Assembly (NCBI RefSeq): GCF_001714725.1
Contig: NZ_CP016447.1
Coordinates: 3,963,501-4,027,500, forward strand
Length of the DNA: 64,000 nt
Direction: 5' to 3'
Source: Acidovorax sp. RAC01
GTDB lineage: Bacteria > Pseudomonadota > Gammaproteobacteria > Burkholderiales > Burkholderiaceae_C
This document shows positions 60,496 to 64,000 of the stretch, one piece after another. The position numbers and the translations under genes were made by a program. The notes under the pieces are model-generated. The model was not told the origin of the DNA. It worked only from the letters and a program-made list of their open reading frames with translations, and ran no database searches. Numbering within the stretch: position 1 is the stretch's first letter; every line of letters starts with the position of its first letter.

Positions 60496-62127
60496 TCAGA
60501 ATTCGACGAAGACGCTGGGTACGTCGGCTGCAGTTCCGATCTTGTAGCCGGTGTCGCGCAGGCAGGCCTGCCGCGCAAACTCCAGGTCGGCCGGGTAGCT
60601 GGCGTGCACGCGGTACAGCACCTGCCCGGCGGCCACCGTAGCGCCCAGCTTGCACAGCACATCCACGCCCGCGCCCTGCACCTTGGGGGCGCCGGCCAGC
60701 CGGGCCACGCGGGCGATCTGGTAATTGTCGATCCCTGCCACCACGCCCGCGGCGGGTGCCACCACATCGAGTGTGAGTGCGCCCAGCGCCGGGTGGTTGT
60801 GGTCAAAGCCCTTGCTGCCCTGCGCGGCAATGATGGCGTTCATGCGGGCGAGGGCCCGGCCCGACTCAAGGATGTCCCGCGCAATCGCGTAGCCATCCCC
60901 ACCGCGCACGTCCGGGTCGCATTCAATCAGGCGGCCCGCCAGCCGCAGTGATTTCTGGCGCAGATCGTCGGGCGCGCGCGGGTCGTTTTGCAGCACACGC
61001 ATCACGTCGCGCGCCTCCAGCACCGGGCCCACGCCGTTACCCACCGGCTGGCGGCCATCGGTGATCACCACATCCAGCGACAGGCCCATGCGCCGCGCCA
61101 CGTATTCAAACAGCCGGCGCAGGCGCTGCGCCTCGGGCATGGACCGCACCTTGGCCGTGGGGCCGATGGGAATGTCGAGCACCAGGTGCGTGGCCCCAGC
61201 CGCCACCTTTTTCGACAGGATCGAAGCCACCATCTGCCCGGCCGAGTCGATGGACAGCGGGCGCTCCACCGAAATCAGCACGTCATCGGCGGGCGACAAA
61301 TTGGCGGTGCCGCCCCAGGCCAGGCAGCCCCGGTGCTGGCGCACGATGTCGCCCAGCTGGTCAAACGGCAGCTCCACATGCGCCAGCACCTCCATGGTGT
61401 CGGCCGTACCAGCGGGCGAGGTGATGGCGCGCGACGATGTCTTGGGGCACAGCATGCCGTGCGCGGCGACGATGGGCACCACCAGCATCGTGGTGCGGTT
61501 GCCGGGGATGCCGCCGATGCAGTGCTTGTCGACCACCAGCGGCTCGTGCCAGTCCAGCCGCCGACCGGTGGCCACCATGGCCTCGGTCAAAAAGTACACC
61601 TCCTCGCGGTCCAGCTCATTGCGGTGGCATGCCACCACAAAGGCAGTCAGCTCGATCTTGGAATAGCGGTGGTCGGCAATGTCGCGCACGATGGCGCCAA
61701 AATCCTCACGCGTCAGGCGCTCACTGGCCAGCTTGCGAAACAGCGCCCCCATCGACTCCGGCGGCTCGGCCTGCGCCACCGACACGGTATGGCCGCTCTC
61801 CACCCCCAGCTGGGCAAATGCGTCTTCGGACAGGCCCAGTTCACTGCACCCCACAATGGCCAGGTCATCCACCACATTGAGCGTGGCCAGAATGCGCCGG
61901 CCATTGGCCCGCACTTCGATCTTGGAAAGCGCCTGAAATCCCTCGGCCCGGTACACCGCACAGTCGCGGTGCAGGTACGCCACGTTTTCGCGCCAGGTGT
62001 CGATGGCCACCCGGCGCACGGCCAGGGCGGAGTGCGGCAGCGGCCCCGGAGCCGCAGGTTCTGGTGTGGGAGTTGGCGACTCGGCTGGCGACGCCAGGGC
62101 CGGGGTGATGGTGAGGTCAGCGGGCAT
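60496..62127 (-). CDS. AMP phosphorylase-like member of the thymidine phosphorylase family
   Basis: This 543-residue protein has an extra N-terminal domain (to about 120, [18 protein letters not shown]) that is present in AMP phosphorylases and not in DeoA. Phosphate-binding blocks [19 protein letters not shown] and [20 protein letters not shown] replace the DeoA motif. A C-terminal domain includes [19 protein letters not shown]. In archaea these enzymes split NMPs into ribose 1,5-bisphosphate and base. The pair with a PRPP synthetase suggests recycling of that sugar, but no isomerase or RuBisCO gene is visible. Thymidine phosphorylase activity is the alternative. Confidence 0.88.
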   Translation of the reverse strand: MPADLTITPALASPAESPTPTPEPAAPGPLPHSALAVRRVAIDTWRENVAYLHRDCAVYRAEGFQALSKIEVRANGRRILATLNVVDDLAIVGCSELGLSEDAFAQLGVESGHTVSVAQAEPPESMGALFRKLASERLTREDFGAIVRDIADHRYSKIELTAFVVACHRNELDREEVYFLTEAMVATGRRLDWHEPLVVDKHCIGGIPGNRTTMLVVPIVAAHGMLCPKTSSRAITSPAGTADTMEVLAHVELPFDQLGDIVRQHRGCLAWGGTANLSPADDVLISVERPLSIDSAGQMVASILSKKVAAGATHLVLDIPIGPTAKVRSMPEAQRLRRLFEYVARRMGLSLDVVITDGRQPVGNGVGPVLEARDVMRVLQNDPRAPDDLRQKSLRLAGRLIECDPDVRGGDGYAIARDILESGRALARMNAIIAAQGSKGFDHNHPALGALTLDVVAPAAGVVAGIDNYQIARVARLAGAPKVQGAGVDVLCKLGATVAAGQVLYRVHASYPADLEFARQACLRDTGYKIGTAADVPSVFVEF

Positions 62128-62211
62128 GGATGGAGACTACATCCAAACAGGGGTACGGGCGGACTGCATGGGCTGAAACAGGCCTATAGCGTGTGGGCCG
62201 GGCCCGCAAAA

Positions 62212-62455
62212 GCGCCTTGCTCAGGAAGAAGCTTGGAAGCTGCTCGATCAGGCTCTGCGGTTGTGCCTCGGGCTGGTCAGCGTCTTCGTCGTCGGCCAGC
62301 AGGTTGTTGAGGTTTTTGGCGCTGCCCTGTTTGCCGGTGGGGCTGTACAGGGGCTCGGTTTTAAACACGCGCTGGCCCAGGCCGTTGTGGGCGTATTGCG
62401 TGGTGGGCGCCCCATCGGTCACCCGTTCAATACAGAGCGAAGCCACGGCCCGGCG
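62212..62455 (-). pseudogene. Remnant of an RHS/YD-repeat protein
   Basis: A minus-strand frame right after the sugar dehydrogenase gene reads TDGAPTTQYAHNGLGQRVFK, then TEPLYSP and a hydrophilic stretch ending LIEQLPSFFLSKAL. The YxHNxLGQRVFKxEP pattern is typical of RHS repeat-associated proteins, which are usually over a thousand residues. Only about 80 codons remain, with no start, so this is a relic of an RHS toxin or orphan module. Confidence 0.65.
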
Positions 62456-62463
62456 GCAAGCCC

Positions 62464-63636
62464 TCAGCGCTCCCGCTGCAACTGCAGCAACTTCCCATCC
62501 CGGCTGTCGGTCAGCAGGTAGATGAACCCGTCCGGCCCCTGCCGCACATCGCGGATGCGCCCGCCGTTGCCTTCCAGCAGCTTCTGCTCGCGCACGACCT
62601 TGCCGCCATCCAGTTCCAGTCGGTGCAGGGTGCCGAACTTGAGCGACCCCACCAGCAGGCTGCCCTGCCATGCGCTGCCGTAGCGGTCGCTGGTGACGAA
62701 CGCCATGCCCGAGGGCGCGATGGAAGGCACCCAGTAATGCAGCGGCTGCTCCATGCCCGCTTTGGCGGTGCCCTCGCCCACCTTGCCGCCGCCGTAGTTC
62801 TCGCCGTAGGTGATCGCGGGCCAGCCGTAGTTGCGGCCGGGTTGCGGCACGTTGATCTCATCGCCGCCCTGGGGGCCGTGTTCGTGCGTCCACAGCTTGC
62901 CATCGGGCCCCAGCGTGGCACCCTGCGGGTTGCGGTGGCCGTGGCTCCATATCTCGGGCAAGGCCCCGGCCTGCCTGGCATAGGGGTTGTCGGCCACCGG
63001 CGCGCCATCGGGCGTGATGCGGACGATCTTGCCGTGGTGGTTGTCGAGCTTTTGCGCATCGTCCTTGCGGTGGTAGCGTTCGCCGAGCGTCAGCCACAGG
63101 TTGCCGTCTGCCGCCTGGACGATGCGGCAACCAAAGTGCAGGGAACTCTCGACCTTGGGCTGCTGGCTGAAGATGACCTGTACGTCCTGCAGGCTGCGTG
63201 CATCGGCCGACAGGGTGGCACGGGCCAGCGCCGTGCTGCTGCCCGGGGCGCCTGCGCCCGCAGGTTCGGAAAAGCAGAAAAATATACGACGGTTGGTCTC
63301 AAAACGGGCGTCCGTCACGACATCCAGCAGGCCGCCCTGCCCCCCGGCTGCCACGCGCGGCACTCCCGCCAATGGCGCGCTGAGCTTGCCAGCGGCGTCC
63401 ACCACGCGCAGGCTGCCGGGCCGCTCGGTGACCAGGAACTGGCCTCCTGGCAGAAAAGCCACCGCCCAAGGGTTGGACAGGCCGGTGGCCACCGTTTGAA
63501 GCGAAACACCGGACGGCGCGGGCTGCGCGATGGCAAGCGTGCCCGCACCCAGCAGAACCGTCAGGATCAAGCTTGCAGAGCGTGCAGAACGTACAGAGCT
63601 GGCAGGCCATGGTGCCAAAAGTGGAGTCAGACGCAT
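62464..63636 (-). CDS. PQQ-dependent sugar dehydrogenase (Asd/YliI-type), exported
   Basis: This 390-residue protein has a signal peptide (about residues 20-37, SASLILTVLLGAGTLAIAQ), then a six-bladed beta-propeller of the GSDH type: LSNPWAVAFLPGGQFLVTER, HFGCRIVQAADGNLWLTLGE and IWSHGHRNPQGATLGPDG (catalytic His region). HGPQGGDEINVPQPGRNYGW and the final GRIRDVRQGPDGFIYLLTD follow. It oxidises aldose sugars in the periplasm using PQQ. No pqq genes are visible. ATG 63636 gives the signal peptide; an earlier ATG is possible. Confidence 0.9.
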   Translation of the reverse strand: MRLTPLLAPWPASSVRSARSASLILTVLLGAGTLAIAQPAPSGVSLQTVATGLSNPWAVAFLPGGQFLVTERPGSLRVVDAAGKLSAPLAGVPRVAAGGQGGLLDVVTDARFETNRRIFFCFSEPAGAGAPGSSTALARATLSADARSLQDVQVIFSQQPKVESSLHFGCRIVQAADGNLWLTLGERYHRKDDAQKLDNHHGKIVRITPDGAPVADNPYARQAGALPEIWSHGHRNPQGATLGPDGKLWTHEHGPQGGDEINVPQPGRNYGWPAITYGENYGGGKVGEGTAKAGMEQPLHYWVPSIAPSGMAFVTSDRYGSAWQGSLLVGSLKFGTLHRLELDGGKVVREQKLLEGNGGRIRDVRQGPDGFIYLLTDSRDGKLLQLQRER

Positions 63637-63816
63637 CAGTCGGTGTTCCTGAGAAAATGGGTGGAGCCAGACGGTCGCCCTGCGCATTGGCCCGGGTCAA
63701 CAGTGCGGTGGTGGAACCCCTGCCTGCACCATCCGCCAAACGGTACGCTTTGATTCCAGTCAGCACGTCCGCCCATTTTGGAGGGGCTGCGGCAGAGCGT
63801 GATACCCTTCGCCCCC

Positions 63817-64000
63817 ATGTCTAAATGGTTATGCGCTCTTCTACTGGCCTGCACCTGTGCAGCCCAGGCTGCCCCCCAGGCAGCACCGCCGGACGAAATG
63901 GACCGCCTGCTGGCCGACAAGGGCCTGCTCAGCCGCCTGGAAGGCGTAAGCCAGACGGTGGCAGACCGCACCACCGGGCTGGTCGTCAATGCCATGGGTT
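63817..64000 (+). CDS. Start of a secreted protein, probably NlpC/P60 peptidase (partial)
   Basis: The frame begins MSKWLCALLLACTCAAQAAP, a clear signal peptide, and stays open to the right edge (about 61 codons). The mature start reads DEMDRLLADKGLLSRLEGVS and VADRTTGLVVNAMG. This helical lead-in resembles C40 cell-wall peptidases of the Comamonadaceae, in which a GxPYRxGG core follows. The catalytic part is outside the window, so the call is a guess. Confidence 0.45.
   Translation, partial: MSKWLCALLLACTCAAQAAPQAAPPDEMDRLLADKGLLSRLEGVSQTVADRTTGLVVNAMG

Overview
This window looks like chromosomal DNA of a high-GC betaproteobacterium of the Comamonadaceae (Acidovorax-like). Three things point there: the protein families present (Bug-type tripartite tricarboxylate receptors, tcuAB, the pcm-rhodanese-tolC order, a ChrB-ChrA cluster), the codon bias, and a dispersed degenerate repeat of the kind common in that family. 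No rRNA, tRNA, CRISPR array, phage or replication origin was recognised.

Layout. 1-677 is the right end of a Tn3-family element, most likely IS1071 (TnpA C-terminus plus long terminal inverted repeat). 705-4518 holds housekeeping and stress genes: PaaI thioesterase, gloA, OmpA-like protein, ChaC, lipoprotein SodC and a MocA/MobA-like nucleotidyltransferase. 4996-8002 is a divergent four-gene module: exported alpha/beta hydrolase plus MerR regulator leftward, short-chain dehydrogenase plus small membrane protein rightward. The space between them carries two mirror-image MerR-type promoters. 8352-11885 is an IorAB-like molybdenum hydroxylase with a TetR regulator; the same operator word precedes both transcription units. 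11992-14876 has pdxH, a small membrane protein, an AEC transporter and a HAD phosphatase. 15450-19462 pairs a branched-chain-type binding lipoprotein with a large solo histidine kinase.

19556-26189 is a seven-gene leftward zinc-homeostasis cluster: Fur/Zur regulator, ABC ATPase, FtsX-type permease with a His-rich loop, small Cys/His secreted protein, DUF3299-type protein, His-rich membrane protein and ZnuD-like TonB receptor. It is followed by msrA and a TetR-RND efflux operon (26394-32195). Then come pcm, rhodanese and tolC, a tcuR-tcuA-tcuB-Bug receptor cluster, waaA, a phosphomannomutase, an Ada/AlkA fusion with a separate O6-alkylguanine transferase, an EamA transporter and a very large PAS-GGDEF-EAL protein (to 50019).

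50507-53169 holds an HPF-like protein, two small stress-type genes, an NhaR-like regulator and a small membrane protein. 53242-55134 is prpE. 55315-58644 is a chromate operon chrB-chrA followed by one gene that fuses an iron superoxide dismutase (ChrC role) to a rhodanese (ChrE role). 58822-62127 is a leftward operon of AMP-phosphorylase-like enzyme, PRPP-synthetase-like protein and isochorismatase-family hydrolase. A small RHS remnant, a PQQ-type sugar dehydrogenase and the start of a secreted protein close the window.

The most interesting points for follow-up are the mirrored MerR promoters, the zinc cluster, the SOD-rhodanese fusion, the AMP phosphorylase/PRPP synthetase pair, and the dispersed repeat that has become coding sequence in several genes.
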